Source of the DNA: Borreliella chilensis
GTDB taxonomy: Bacteria; Spirochaetota; Spirochaetia; Borreliales; Borreliaceae
Length of the DNA stretch: 64,000 nucleotides
Assembly: GCA_000808095.1 (NCBI GenBank)
Contig: CP009910.1
Location: 682,001-746,000 of the forward strand
Reading direction: 5' to 3'
Shown here: piece by piece, positions 20,983-30,420 of the stretch
How the letters are laid out: each line of letters starts with the position of its first letter
Numbering within the stretch: the first letter of the stretch is position 1
The notes under the pieces: generated by a model
Told to the model about the DNA's origin: nothing
The model's database searches: none
Seen by the model: the letters and a program-made list of their open reading frames with translations, nothing else
Translations under genes and position numbers: made by a program

Positions 20983-22008
20983 ATGAAGAGGAAAGTGAAA
21001 AGTATTTTATTTTTTATATTATCCACTGCTCTTTTTGCTCAAGAGGCTGATGGATTGACAGAGGGTTCTAAAAGGGCAGAGCCTGGAGAATTGGTTTTGG
21101 ATTTTGCTGAGCTTGCAAGAGATCCAAGTTCAACTAAACTTGATCTTACAAATTATGTTGACTATGTATATTCAGGGGCTACTGGCGTTGTTAAGCCAGA
21201 AGATATGGTTGTAGATCTTGGGATAAATAATTGGAGTGTTTTGCTTACTCCTTCTGCAAGATTGCAGGCCTATGTTAAAAATTCAGTTGTTGCTCCTGCT
21301 GTTGTTAAGAGCGAGTCAAAAAGATACGCAGGTGATACTATTTTAGGAGTAAGAGTTTTGTTTCCAAGCTATTCTCAATCATCTGCTATGATTATGCCAC
21401 CATTTAAAATTCCTTTTTATTCAGGGGAAAGTGGGAATCAATTTTTAGGCAAGGGTCTTATTGACAACATTAAAACCATGAAGGAGATTAAAGTATCAGT
21501 TTATAGTTTAGGGTATGAAATAGATCTTGAAGTTTTGTTTGAGGATATGAATGGGATGGAATATGCTTACTCTTTGGGAACTTTAAAGTTTAAAGGTTGG
21601 GCTGATTTAATTTGGTCAAATCCTAATTATATTCCTAATATATCATCTAGAATAATTAAAGACGATGTTCCAAATTATCCTCTTGCTTCAAGTAAGATGA
21701 GGTTTAAGGCTTTTAGAGTTTCAAAATCACATAGTTCAAAAGAGCAAAATTTTATTTTTTATGTGAAAGATTTAAGAGTTCTTTATGATAAATTGAGTGT
21801 CTCAATAGATTCTGATATTGATAGCGAGTCTGTATTTAAAGTTTATGAAACTAGTGGGACAGAATCTCTTCGTAAATTAAAGGCGCATGAAACTTTTAAA
21901 AGAGTTTTAAAGCTTAGAGAGCAAATTTCTATGCCTAAAGATTCTTTCCAAAATTTTATAGAAAGGGTTGAGAGTGAAAAACCTGAAAAATCATCTCAAA
22001 AAAAGTAG
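20983..22008 (+). CDS. flaA: Periplasmic flagellar filament sheath protein FlaA
   Basis: A 341-residue exported protein of the spirochaete periplasmic flagellum, forming the minor outer layer over the FlaB core. The signal peptide KRKVKSILFFILSTALFAQ is cleaved near residue 20. The reading frame extends upstream to 20881, but the ATG at 20983 follows AAGGAG and opens a good signal peptide, so it is the start. First gene of the flaA-cheA2-cheW3-cheX-cheY3 set; a long hairpin separates it from cheA2. Confidence 0.96.
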   Translation: MKRKVKSILFFILSTALFAQEADGLTEGSKRAEPGELVLDFAELARDPSSTKLDLTNYVDYVYSGATGVVKPEDMVVDLGINNWSVLLTPSARLQAYVKNSVVAPAVVKSESKRYAGDTILGVRVLFPSYSQSSAMIMPPFKIPFYSGESGNQFLGKGLIDNIKTMKEIKVSVYSLGYEIDLEVLFEDMNGMEYAYSLGTLKFKGWADLIWSNPNYIPNISSRIIKDDVPNYPLASSKMRFKAFRVSKSHSSKEQNFIFYVKDLRVLYDKLSVSIDSDIDSESVFKVYETSGTESLRKLKAHETFKRVLKLREQISMPKDSFQNFIERVESEKPEKSSQKK

Positions 22009-22021
22009 TAGGGTTAAATTA

Positions 22022-22058
22022 ATATGTAAAGCTAGCCTAAAAGGTTAGTTTTGCATAT
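22022..22058 (+). promoter_or_regulatory. 16-bp hairpin between flaA and cheA2
   Basis: Bases 22022-22037 pair with 22043-22058 across 16 positions with three G-U pairs and no mismatch, around the loop TAAAA. No T-run follows, so it is not a standard terminator. It is well placed to protect the flaA 3' end or to reduce read-through into cheA2. Confidence 0.65.
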
Positions 22059-22081
22059 GTTAGATATCAATAGGAAATGGT

Positions 22082-24679
22082 ATGGAAATATTAGATTTAG
22101 AAAATGAAGAACTTTTAGGAGTTTTTTTTGAAGAGGCTCAAAATCTTGTAGATATTCTTGAAGAGAATATTATGTCATTAGAGGATGATCCTAGTAATTC
22201 TGATACTATTGATGAAATATTCAGAGCAGCTCACACCTTAAAAGGAAGTTCTGCTTCTCTTGATATGATGGAGTTATCTGATTTTACCCATATTGTTGAA
22301 GATGTTTTTGATGCTATTAGAGATAATAAGATAAATATAAACAATGATCTTGTTGATCTGCTTTTAAATTCACTTGATATCATTAAGGAAATGCTTGCGC
22401 TTCGTCTTAATGGAAAGGTTTATTTAAATGATATAAGTGATCTTAAAAGCAAATTAAAGCAATTTTTAATAATTGATGATCGAACTTGTATTAAGAGATT
22501 TGACGATGAAAATTCAACTATAGACAATTTTTCTCTTTCAAAATTAGATCTTGAAGAGATAGGAGAGGGTTTAGGAATTGGTCAAAAGGTTTTAAGGATC
22601 AGCGTTATTTTTGATGCAAATAGTTCTTCTGCGGTTGAAAATTCTGGATTAAAAATATTCCATGTTTTAAAAAAAATAGGGTCTGTTTTGCATACAGTTC
22701 CTAAATATGAGCAAATAATTGAAAGTAAATTTTTAACAAGAGTAGATTATTATCTGATATCTTCAGATATAGAGGGCGTGAAAAAAAATTTAGACTCTTT
22801 AAGTTTAATTTCAAGCTATTTGGTTGATGAATTTAATGTAAAAGAAGAATTAAAAAAGTTTATAGATGGAAAGTCTGAAGATCTTGATTTAAATTTTGAT
22901 CCTGTTTTAAATGATAGTTTTGATTTTTCAGAGAATGAAATTTCGGAGTTGTTGCTTGAAGTTGAGAATCAGAAGTTATTTAAAGTTAGATTGGATTTTG
23001 TAGAAGACAACCCTATGGCTACGATTAGTGGACTTCAAATGCTTCAAGCATTAAAAAGTCTTGGAAAAATTTTCAAGTCTCTCCCAGATTCTAGTGAACT
23101 ATTAGCAAATAAGTTTTTTGATTTTGTTATATATTACTTAATATCGAATGTTAGTGAAGACACTATTGCTAAAAAGATTAATTTACCAGATGTTGTTAGC
23201 CATTTTGAAATTAAAAGTATTGCTTTAGAATCTTTTAAGAATATAAGTTTAAAAGAAAATAATGAAGTATCTCTTAAGGGAGATAAAAGTATTAAAAAAA
23301 ATAATCCAATTAGTGTTAATTTAATTAGGATAGATAGTAAAAAAATAGATTATATATTAAATCTTGTAAGTGAGGCTGTAATAAGTAAATCATCTTATAA
23401 TCAAATAAATTCAGAAATGATTACATTATTTTATAATTTTAATTATTTTTATGATTATCAAGAAAGTTTTCAGAGAAATTTTTTAATTGATTTGAAGATT
23501 ATTTTTAAAGATGCGGGCCTCACATTAGATGATGAAGTTGAATCGCATATTAAGTCTTTGATGAGTTCAAAAATGGAAAAGTCTCTTAATGATATATCTG
23601 AGTTGAGAAATTCTTTTTTCAGGCTTCTTCAGAATTTTAAAATGACTTCTGGACGGCTGTCAAGAATAATTACAGATTTACATGAGAGTGTTTTAAAGAC
23701 TAGAATGTTGCCAATATCTAATATATTCTCAAGGTTTACAAGAGTTGTTAGAGATCTTTCAAAGAAATTGAATAAGATTGTGAATCTTAAAATGGAAGGA
23801 GAGGAAACAGAACTGGATAAGTCTGTTATAGATGACCTTGTAGATCCTTTGATGCATTGTGTTAGAAATTCAATGGATCATGGATTTGAAACAGCTCAAG
23901 AGAGAATTAAAAGAGGTAAGGGCAAAGCAGGAACTATAATTTTACGTGCTAAGAATGAGGGTAATGTAATATCAATTGAGATTGAAGATGATGGGATTGG
24001 TATAGATCCAAAGATTATTAAGCGCAAATTAATTGAAAAGGGAATAATAAAGGAAGATTCAATTTATTCCGATTCTGAGCTTATTAACTTAATTTTTGCT
24101 CCCGGATTTTCAACAGCAGCCCAGGTGACAGATCTTTCAGGTAGAGGGGTAGGGCTTGATGTAGTTAAAAAAAGTATTGAAAAGCTTAATGGGACTATTT
24201 TAGTAGAATCAGAGATTGGACTTGGAACAACTTTTAAAATTAAGCTACCATTGACATTAGTGATTGTACAAGGTCTTTTGGTAAAGTCAGGGCCTGAGAC
24301 CTATGTTATTCCTTTGAATAATGTTCTTGAAACTCATAGAATAACTGAACATGATATAAAATTGCTTGAAAATTATCATGAAGTTTATAATCTAAGAGAA
24401 GAAATTATTTCTGTTCTTAGGCTGGATAAACTTTTTAAGATAGTAAGAGATGATTCATTAATAGAGAAATTTTTAATAATTGTTAATACTAATAATATAA
24501 AGACCGCAATTGTTGTTGATTCTATTCTTGGGGAGGAGGATTTTGTGGTAAAGCCTATTAAGGATAAATTTTCATCAAGTGCAGGTATAGTTGGAGCAAC
24601 GACGCTTGGTAGTGGTAAGGTCGTATTAATAATTGATGTCTTTAAACTTTTTGATTTAAAAAAGGATATGAAGGAGTGA
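22082..24679 (+). CDS. cheA2: Chemotaxis histidine kinase CheA2
   Basis: An 865-residue kinase that passes phosphate to CheY. P1 is at 1-120 with the phosphorylated His51 in FRAAHTLKGSS. Residues about 170-255 and 300-378 are two similar P2-like domains. The dimerisation P3 is around 420-550, P4 ATPase has HCVRNSMDHGFE, DDGIGID, GRGVGLDVVKK and GTTFKIKLPL, and the C-terminal P5 CheW-like domain binds receptors. It is longer than enteric CheA (about 650) because of the second P2 and insertions. Followed after seven bases by cheW3. Confidence 0.97.
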   Translation: MEILDLENEELLGVFFEEAQNLVDILEENIMSLEDDPSNSDTIDEIFRAAHTLKGSSASLDMMELSDFTHIVEDVFDAIRDNKININNDLVDLLLNSLDIIKEMLALRLNGKVYLNDISDLKSKLKQFLIIDDRTCIKRFDDENSTIDNFSLSKLDLEEIGEGLGIGQKVLRISVIFDANSSSAVENSGLKIFHVLKKIGSVLHTVPKYEQIIESKFLTRVDYYLISSDIEGVKKNLDSLSLISSYLVDEFNVKEELKKFIDGKSEDLDLNFDPVLNDSFDFSENEISELLLEVENQKLFKVRLDFVEDNPMATISGLQMLQALKSLGKIFKSLPDSSELLANKFFDFVIYYLISNVSEDTIAKKINLPDVVSHFEIKSIALESFKNISLKENNEVSLKGDKSIKKNNPISVNLIRIDSKKIDYILNLVSEAVISKSSYNQINSEMITLFYNFNYFYDYQESFQRNFLIDLKIIFKDAGLTLDDEVESHIKSLMSSKMEKSLNDISELRNSFFRLLQNFKMTSGRLSRIITDLHESVLKTRMLPISNIFSRFTRVVRDLSKKLNKIVNLKMEGEETELDKSVIDDLVDPLMHCVRNSMDHGFETAQERIKRGKGKAGTIILRAKNEGNVISIEIEDDGIGIDPKIIKRKLIEKGIIKEDSIYSDSELINLIFAPGFSTAAQVTDLSGRGVGLDVVKKSIEKLNGTILVESEIGLGTTFKIKLPLTLVIVQGLLVKSGPETYVIPLNNVLETHRITEHDIKLLENYHEVYNLREEIISVLRLDKLFKIVRDDSLIEKFLIIVNTNNIKTAIVVDSILGEEDFVVKPIKDKFSSSAGIVGATTLGSGKVVLIIDVFKLFDLKKDMKE

Positions 24680-24686
24680 ATCTCTT

Positions 24687-26087
24687 GTGCAGATAAAAGA
24701 AATTTATTTTGGATCCAAAACTTTAGATGATAAAAATTATGATTCTAAATTGACCAATTTTGATTTTAAGGTTGTTTCTTTTGAGCTTGGATCGGATCAT
24801 TATTTAGTAGACATTATGCAAGTTAAAGAAATTAGAAAATCTAGTAATTTCACTTATGTCCCAAATGTCAAAAAATATGTAGCTGGGCTTGATAATTTGC
24901 GAGGTGAAATAATTCCTATTATAGATCTTAGGATAATGTTTGACTTAGAATTTAGTAAAAAAGATTTAGAAGATATTATGGTTTTAAAAAATGATGACTT
25001 TCTTATAGGTGTTATTGTTGATAAAATTAATAATGTTTTTTCAATAGATTCTAGCCTTATTCAAGATCCACATCCAGTTTTATCTCAGGACTCTTTAATA
25101 AACTATATAAAAGGTGTTGTAGATTATAATGAGAAACTTTATATACTCCTTGATGTTTTTAAAGTCTTTAATTATGGTGAAGAAGAAAGACTGTTAAAGT
25201 CCGATCAAAATTTTGTTGAGAAAATTGATTTTGCAAGTGATTGTAATGATTTAGATATTCAAGATGATTGTAAAAGTGATTTTTCTAATAATATTTTTTC
25301 AAAAAATAGTAATAATAATGAAAATTCAACTTTAAATGATCTTACAGCTTTTAATTTGGAGGATATTAAAAAAAATCTTTTAAAATACTCTTTTAATGCT
25401 TCTTTAGTAAATGATGTGTTTTTAGAGAAAGTTGGAGTAAAATTTAATATGCTTGATGTTAATTGCTTGCTTTACGATAATTTTTTAAATGAATTTTATT
25501 CAAAATCATCGGGGAATCTTTGGGGAGTTGGTTGTTTGGAAGAATTTCAAAATGAAATTGTTAAGAATTATTTAAATTCTATGGATAATTTGAGTTCTGT
25601 TTTCAATGTATTGGAAATTGGTTGTGGAAGTGGAAAGGGGACTATGGCTTTAGCCAGTGCTTTGGTCGAATATTATGTAAAGCCATTTAAGTTAACAGCT
25701 ATTGATAATGATTTATCAAAAGTGGTTGAAACTTCTAGATTAGTTTTTTCAAAGTCAGAAATTGATATTAACGAAATTTATCTTAGAAACTCTTTTGAAC
25801 AAAGTACTGAAGTTTATAAATTTAAGCCAGAAGTTTTAAATAATGTTTTGTTTGAATATTCAGATGCTCTTTTTTCAGATTTGCCTGATAATTTGGGAAT
25901 GGTTTTTTTAAAAGATGTTTTATGTTTCTTGAATAATGAAGATCAGATTTTAATTTTAAATATCATTGCTTCCAAAACCATTAAAGGGGCTCTTTTGATT
26001 TTGGGAGATAACGAAGAGCTTAAAAATAATGATGTTTTTATAAAAGAAAAATCCACAAAATATTTTAACTTGTACAGGAAAGTCTAA
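24687..26087 (+). CDS. cheW3: CheW3: CheW domain fused to a CheR-like methyltransferase domain
   Basis: A 466-residue coupling protein. Residues about 27-165 are a CheW domain (VVSFELGSDHYLVDIMQVKEI, AGLDNLRGEIIPIIDLR) linking receptors to CheA. An Asn/Asp-rich linker (about 170-225) leads to a C-terminal domain with the SAM-binding signature LEIGCGSGKG (about 309-318) and an acidic strand end AIDND, typical of a CheR-like methyltransferase fold. Whether it is catalytic cannot be read here. GTG start; AAGGAG lies upstream at the end of cheA2. Confidence 0.93.
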   Translation: MQIKEIYFGSKTLDDKNYDSKLTNFDFKVVSFELGSDHYLVDIMQVKEIRKSSNFTYVPNVKKYVAGLDNLRGEIIPIIDLRIMFDLEFSKKDLEDIMVLKNDDFLIGVIVDKINNVFSIDSSLIQDPHPVLSQDSLINYIKGVVDYNEKLYILLDVFKVFNYGEEERLLKSDQNFVEKIDFASDCNDLDIQDDCKSDFSNNIFSKNSNNNENSTLNDLTAFNLEDIKKNLLKYSFNASLVNDVFLEKVGVKFNMLDVNCLLYDNFLNEFYSKSSGNLWGVGCLEEFQNEIVKNYLNSMDNLSSVFNVLEIGCGSGKGTMALASALVEYYVKPFKLTAIDNDLSKVVETSRLVFSKSEIDINEIYLRNSFEQSTEVYKFKPEVLNNVLFEYSDALFSDLPDNLGMVFLKDVLCFLNNEDQILILNIIASKTIKGALLILGDNEELKNNDVFIKEKSTKYFNLYRKV

Positions 26088-26098
26088 AGGAGAAATTA

Positions 26099-26584
26099 AT
26101 GAGAATAGATTATATAGAGCCATTTTTGGATGCCGCTTCTTCAGTTTTAAGAGATATGCTACTTGTTGAGAATATAGAGATGGGTAAACCAGGGCTTAAA
26201 TCGATAAATCAAAAGATAAAAGGTGTTTCTGTAATAGTGGGACTTGCCGGATCCGTTGAGGGTAGTATAATTATTGATATGGATATAGAAACAGCTCTTT
26301 TTGTTGCTTCTAAGTTGAATTTTGAAGAGTATGTTGATTTTGATGATGAAGAGACAAAAGAGATGGTTGCTGCAACTCTTACTGAGGTTGGCAACATTAT
26401 TGCTGGGAATTTTGTTACTACTTTGCATGCTAAGGGTTTTGTGTTTGATATAACCCCACCAGCTTTTATTTATGGAGAAAATATGAAAATAAGCAATAAA
26501 GGTTCTGAAGCTTTAATTGTTCCTTTTTCTTTGCCTGATGGTAAAATTATAGAAGTTAATATTGCAATAAGAGAGAGGGTTTGA
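26099..26584 (+). CDS. cheX: CheY-P phosphatase CheX
   Basis: A 161-residue phosphatase that switches off phosphorylated CheY. The active pair Glu96 and Asn99 sits in TLTEVGNIIAGNF, the ExxN motif of the CheC/CheX/FliY family; a single copy of the motif is the CheX pattern. Spirochaetes use CheX instead of CheZ. AAAGGAG lies upstream of the ATG; the gene is between cheW3 and cheY3. Confidence 0.96.
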   Translation: MRIDYIEPFLDAASSVLRDMLLVENIEMGKPGLKSINQKIKGVSVIVGLAGSVEGSIIIDMDIETALFVASKLNFEEYVDFDDEETKEMVAATLTEVGNIIAGNFVTTLHAKGFVFDITPPAFIYGENMKISNKGSEALIVPFSLPDGKIIEVNIAIRERV

Positions 26585-26623
26585 TATGAAAAAAATTCTT
26601 TTTATTAGAAAAGAGAGGTTGAT

Positions 26624-27064
26624 ATGATCCAAAAGACTACAATTGCTGCAGATTCTTCATCTAAGCCTAGAGGAATTAATTATGATACAGGCATTCCTTT
26701 CAATGTTTTAATTGTTGACGACTCCGTTTTTACTGTTAAGCAGCTTACGCAAATTTTTACATCAGAAGGTTTTAATATTATTGATACGGCAGCTGATGGA
26801 GAGGAGGCTGTGATAAAATATAAGAACCATTATCCTAATATTGATATTGTCACTCTTGATATTACTATGCCTAAAATGGATGGAATAACTTGTCTTTCTA
26901 ATATAATGGAATTTGATAAAAATGCTAGAGTGATAATGATATCTGCTTTAGGTAAAGAACAATTAGTTAAAGATTGCTTAATAAAAGGGGCAAAAACATT
27001 TATTGTTAAGCCATTAGATAGAGCAAAGGTTCTTCAAAGAGTTATGTCTGTATTTGTTAAATAG
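26624..27064 (+). CDS. cheY3: Chemotaxis response regulator CheY3
   Basis: A 146-residue single-domain receiver that binds the flagellar switch when phosphorylated. Acidic pair in VLIVDDSVFT, phospho-acceptor Asp79 in DIVTLDITMPKMDG, the Ser switch in MISALGKE and Lys in FIVKPLDRAK. It has about 25 extra N-terminal residues before the fold. GAGAGG precedes the ATG. Last gene of the flaA operon. Confidence 0.97.
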   Translation: MIQKTTIAADSSSKPRGINYDTGIPFNVLIVDDSVFTVKQLTQIFTSEGFNIIDTAADGEEAVIKYKNHYPNIDIVTLDITMPKMDGITCLSNIMEFDKNARVIMISALGKEQLVKDCLIKGAKTFIVKPLDRAKVLQRVMSVFVK

Positions 27065-27099
27065 TTTTTTGTAAGAGTAGCTTAAGCTTTAAATTATTT

Positions 27100-27615
27100 T
27101 CATTCTTTTTGGAAAAAAATCATTTCATTGCTTATTTTATCTGGATTATTTAAAAAATAAGTGATATTTAGATTGAATATTTTTATGGGTTCTGTGTTAT
27201 TTTCTATGTAAAGTTCTAATTTATAAAATCCTTTTTTTGTGTATATTAGTGAATAACTTTTAAAAGCGCCATTTATATTTTTAATTTTAAATGTTTTATA
27301 TTTTGAAAATTTTTTATCAATAAGCTCGCTTTGAATTAAGTATTTATTTGCTTCTCTATAGTTTGAATTTATTAGGCTATAATCAATTCTATTGATTAGT
27401 ATGCTTTTTATAAAATGTTGAGTTAGTTTATAAATATTTTTTTCTATTTCGCTTGTTGGCAAATTAGTGTAGTATTCTTTTTTTAAAATTAAATTAAAAG
27501 ATGAATGTTGTCTAATTTCTATGCTTGCTCTTTTTTCAATTGAGATATCTAAAAGTCTAGCGTTAAGTGAAAAATTTAACAATGCTAGTTGTAATGCAAT
27601 TATTTGGATTTTCAT
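27100..27615 (-). CDS. Exported protein of unknown function
   Basis: A 171-residue protein with an N-terminal signal peptide (KIQIIALQLALLNFSLNA) and a mature part rich in short strands, including KTFKIKNINGAFKSYSLIYTKKGFYKLELYIEN. Not recognised. It is the last gene of a leftward operon and overlaps the end of the preceding gene by four bases. Confidence 0.75.
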   Translation of the reverse strand: MKIQIIALQLALLNFSLNARLLDISIEKRASIEIRQHSSFNLILKKEYYTNLPTSEIEKNIYKLTQHFIKSILINRIDYSLINSNYREANKYLIQSELIDKKFSKYKTFKIKNINGAFKSYSLIYTKKGFYKLELYIENNTEPIKIFNLNITYFLNNPDKISNEMIFFQKE

Positions 27616-28658
27616 TTTAATTCCTGGTTTTTATTAATTATGTTTTTTACTTTTTCAATTTCTAAAGGTATTTTACTTTTTCTTTTTGAATTTAACTTTT
27701 CTTTTAGTAAAAGGTTATTAAATGATTTTGCAAGTTCATATACTTTTTCTTCGCTTAAAGTGAAAGGAATTTGAATTTTTCGATATTCTAATGGGTCTTG
27801 TAAAATTTTTATCATTAAAATAATGGGATTTAAAAAGCTTGCTTTAAAAAATTTGTAAAAATTCATTAAAAAAATAGTAAACGATGCAAACAATGTGAAT
27901 AAAAAGATTCCAAGAATAGAATCGCTTTTTCTTTGTAAATATTTGTCTATATAAAATTTTGTCTTTTCTATTTCTATGATTTTGTATTCACTAGGACTGT
28001 AGTAAACAAATATTTCGTCTGATTTTGAGTATATTATATCTTCTTTTTCTTTGATTATTAAGATGAAAGGATATTTTTCTTTAATGTAAGCTTTTTCATT
28101 TATTATTGATATATTTTTAATAATATTAAATTCTTGTTTTTCTGGTATTGAATTTACAATTTTTGAACTTGATATTATTATAAAAAATATAAATGGTATT
28201 AATAAGCTCATTGAGAATGTCCTAGCAAAAGCTATTAGTATTAGGTTCTTGTCTTTGGAATTGTAATAGATTTCTATTATTAGGTCATTAAATCTAAGAA
28301 GTCTTAAAAATCTCAGTTTGAAAAGAGACAGCATTATTGGATTTAATATGGTCTCATGGGCTACAATTATGTTTTTAAGTTGATATGAGCTATAAAATAC
28401 TAAAGGGATAAGACAGTGAATTATATCGAAGAATAGATTGTTTCTGACATATATTTCTAACCTTTGGGAAAGGTAAGCCTTAGTTATTTTATATAAAAAA
28501 ATAAAAATAAAAATTGTATCGAATAAAAACCCAAGAAATATTAGTGCAAATCGTATGCTGTATGGTAGAAAAAGGATGATTGAAAGTTCTTCGATTAAAA
28601 GTTCAAATATTGAAAAAATTATTATTGCTTTTAAGAAAATTGAAAATTTTTTTACCAT
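27612..28658 (-). CDS. Multi-pass membrane protein of unknown function
   Basis: A 348-residue protein with four or five membrane helices in the first 170 residues, an extracytoplasmic segment (about 170-245), another helix (about 248-268) and a cytoplasmic tail. The segment LSLFKLRFLRLLRFNDLI has regularly spaced Arg/Lys like an S4 voltage-sensor helix, and the tail after the last helix has HAMP-like spacing. Both are suggestions only. It overlaps the genes on both sides by four to seven bases. Confidence 0.72.
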   Translation of the reverse strand: MVKKFSIFLKAIIIFSIFELLIEELSIILFLPYSIRFALIFLGFLFDTIFIFIFLYKITKAYLSQRLEIYVRNNLFFDIIHCLIPLVFYSSYQLKNIIVAHETILNPIMLSLFKLRFLRLLRFNDLIIEIYYNSKDKNLILIAFARTFSMSLLIPFIFFIIISSSKIVNSIPEKQEFNIIKNISIINEKAYIKEKYPFILIIKEKEDIIYSKSDEIFVYYSPSEYKIIEIEKTKFYIDKYLQRKSDSILGIFLFTLFASFTIFLMNFYKFFKASFLNPIILMIKILQDPLEYRKIQIPFTLSEEKVYELAKSFNNLLLKEKLNSKRKSKIPLEIEKVKNIINKNQELK

Positions 28659-29515
28659 TTATTTCCCTTAGCTATTTCTAGTAATTCTTTTATTATTCTT
28701 GAATCGTATTCTTTAGAACCAGCTTGTTTTATTGAAAACCAACTCTCGTCATATCCAACAAAACCTTTTATTGGATTGTTTTTGTATTTTGGAATTCTTG
28801 CTCTGGCTGAGAAAATGGCAATTAATGTTGAAATTGGAGACATTGTTTGTAAAATTTCATATTTAAAAAAGCTTTCAATTATGATCTTAGCTGTTCTTTT
28901 GTCTAGGAAATCAGTATCCGTGCTTATTGCTTTTGAAGTTGATTCAATATTTTTGGTATTCAATTCTATCCCTTTTTCAAAGCAGTATTTGATTACTATA
29001 ACTTTTAAGAGAAGTAATATTTTTATATAATTTTTTATGATTTCTGATGAATAAAGGGCTTTGTTTTCCTTTTGTATTAAGTATATTGTATAAGAGTTTT
29101 TTCCTTCAAATAATTTGTTTATATAAAAAGTAATGTAACCATTACTTATGGTGTTGAAATTATAAAAAAATTCTTTTCTTAAAGATGAATTGACTTTAAC
29201 AAAGTTAAATACCAAATTTAAGTCATTTTTTGTTAGCTCTTTGGTGAAAAGAGGCTTTACAATGTTGAAATCAATAGCTTCAATGCCCGATAAAACAAAT
29301 GGTGTAATCATTGCATCTATTTTATCTTTGATGTATTGGATGAGGTCTTTTAGTTCTGATTCAAAATCATTTTTGATGAAAGTAGCAATGGTTTTTTTAT
29401 TTTCTTTTAAATAGTTGAGCATTTCAATTTCTTTTTCTATAGCAGATAAGCTTTTGATGCTTTCATGGCTGAATAAGTAATGATATAGGTAAGGGAAATA
29501 TGGCTTTACATTCAT
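28652..29515 (-). CDS. Unknown protein of the 27-30 kb leftward operon
   Basis: A 287-residue soluble, mainly helical protein I do not recognise. No signal peptide or clear membrane segment. Motifs of note: an N-terminal PYFPYLYHYLFSHESIKSL and a C-terminal PIKGFVGYDESWFSIKQAGS. It overlaps the HAD phosphatase gene by four bases and the membrane-protein gene by seven, so the four genes are almost certainly made together. Confidence 0.72.
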   Translation of the reverse strand: MNVKPYFPYLYHYLFSHESIKSLSAIEKEIEMLNYLKENKKTIATFIKNDFESELKDLIQYIKDKIDAMITPFVLSGIEAIDFNIVKPLFTKELTKNDLNLVFNFVKVNSSLRKEFFYNFNTISNGYITFYINKLFEGKNSYTIYLIQKENKALYSSEIIKNYIKILLLLKVIVIKYCFEKGIELNTKNIESTSKAISTDTDFLDKRTAKIIIESFFKYEILQTMSPISTLIAIFSARARIPKYKNNPIKGFVGYDESWFSIKQAGSKEYDSRIIKELLEIAKGNKW

Positions 29516-30174
29516 TTTATTAAATCCAATAGCTCAAGTGGTTTGTGGATTATATGTTTTGCTCCATTTTGTTTTAATTCTTGAACACTTCTAAATCCCC
29601 AAGAAACCCCTATTGGTATAAATCCAGCGTTTATTGCGGTTAACATGTCTACATCACTGTCTCCAATATATGCAATTTCTTCTTTTTGTACATTTAATTC
29701 CAATATCATATCAAGAGCATTTTCAGGATCTGGTTTTGGTGGAAATTTTTTTGAATAACCTCTAATTTCAAAAAAAAATATATTTTCAAAGATATTGTTT
29801 ACCAGGTTTATTAATTCTTCGTGGTTTTTATTACTTAAAATTCCAATTGGAATTTTAAGTTTATTCATCTTTTCTAGAAGGGTTTTTATATTTTTGTACG
29901 GTTTTGTTTGGGATGAAAGATTTTTATTGTATTCTTTGACAAATTCTTTGTAAAGTTTGTCTTGTAAATTGGGATTAGTGTATTCAAGAGATAATAGTTT
30001 TAGAGTGTCTATTACAAACTTGTTAAATCCTCTGCCAACCAGGGCATTGAATTTTCTTAGTTCGATTTCACTGTATCCCAAGTTTAAAAGAGCAGAATTC
30101 ATTGAGAATGCAATATCCATGATGCTATTTATTAAGGTTCCATCCATATCAAAAATGCAAGCTTTGATTTTCAT
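29512..30174 (-). CDS. gph: HAD-family phosphatase (phosphoglycolate phosphatase-like)
   Basis: A 220-residue haloacid-dehalogenase hydrolase. Motif I is FDMDGTLINS with the nucleophile and acid Asp, motif II is GILSNKNHE, motif III Lys in KKFPPKPDP, motif IV is YIGDSDVDM. An alpha-helical cap lies between motifs I and II. The real substrate may be another small phosphomonoester. First gene of the leftward four-gene operon, with GAGAG before the ATG. Confidence 0.88.
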   Translation of the reverse strand: MKIKACIFDMDGTLINSIMDIAFSMNSALLNLGYSEIELRKFNALVGRGFNKFVIDTLKLLSLEYTNPNLQDKLYKEFVKEYNKNLSSQTKPYKNIKTLLEKMNKLKIPIGILSNKNHEELINLVNNIFENIFFFEIRGYSKKFPPKPDPENALDMILELNVQKEEIAYIGDSDVDMLTAINAGFIPIGVSWGFRSVQELKQNGAKHIIHKPLELLDLIK

Positions 30175-30420
30175 AGTACTCTCTTTTACAATAGTTTAGA
30201 CATTCTTTTATTTTAGCATTAATTTGTTTTCTTTATTAAGGTTTTTATATTTTAAGCGTTTTTATTTACTAATAATTAGTTTTTATTAGTAAACTTATAT
30301 TGTTTATTAAAATATAAAAATACTATTGAAAATATAAACTTTAAGTTTTATTATATTTCATTAGAATAGAATATGTAAGCCACTTTTGTTTGATATTGAT
30401 TGGGGTTAAAGCTTAATGAA

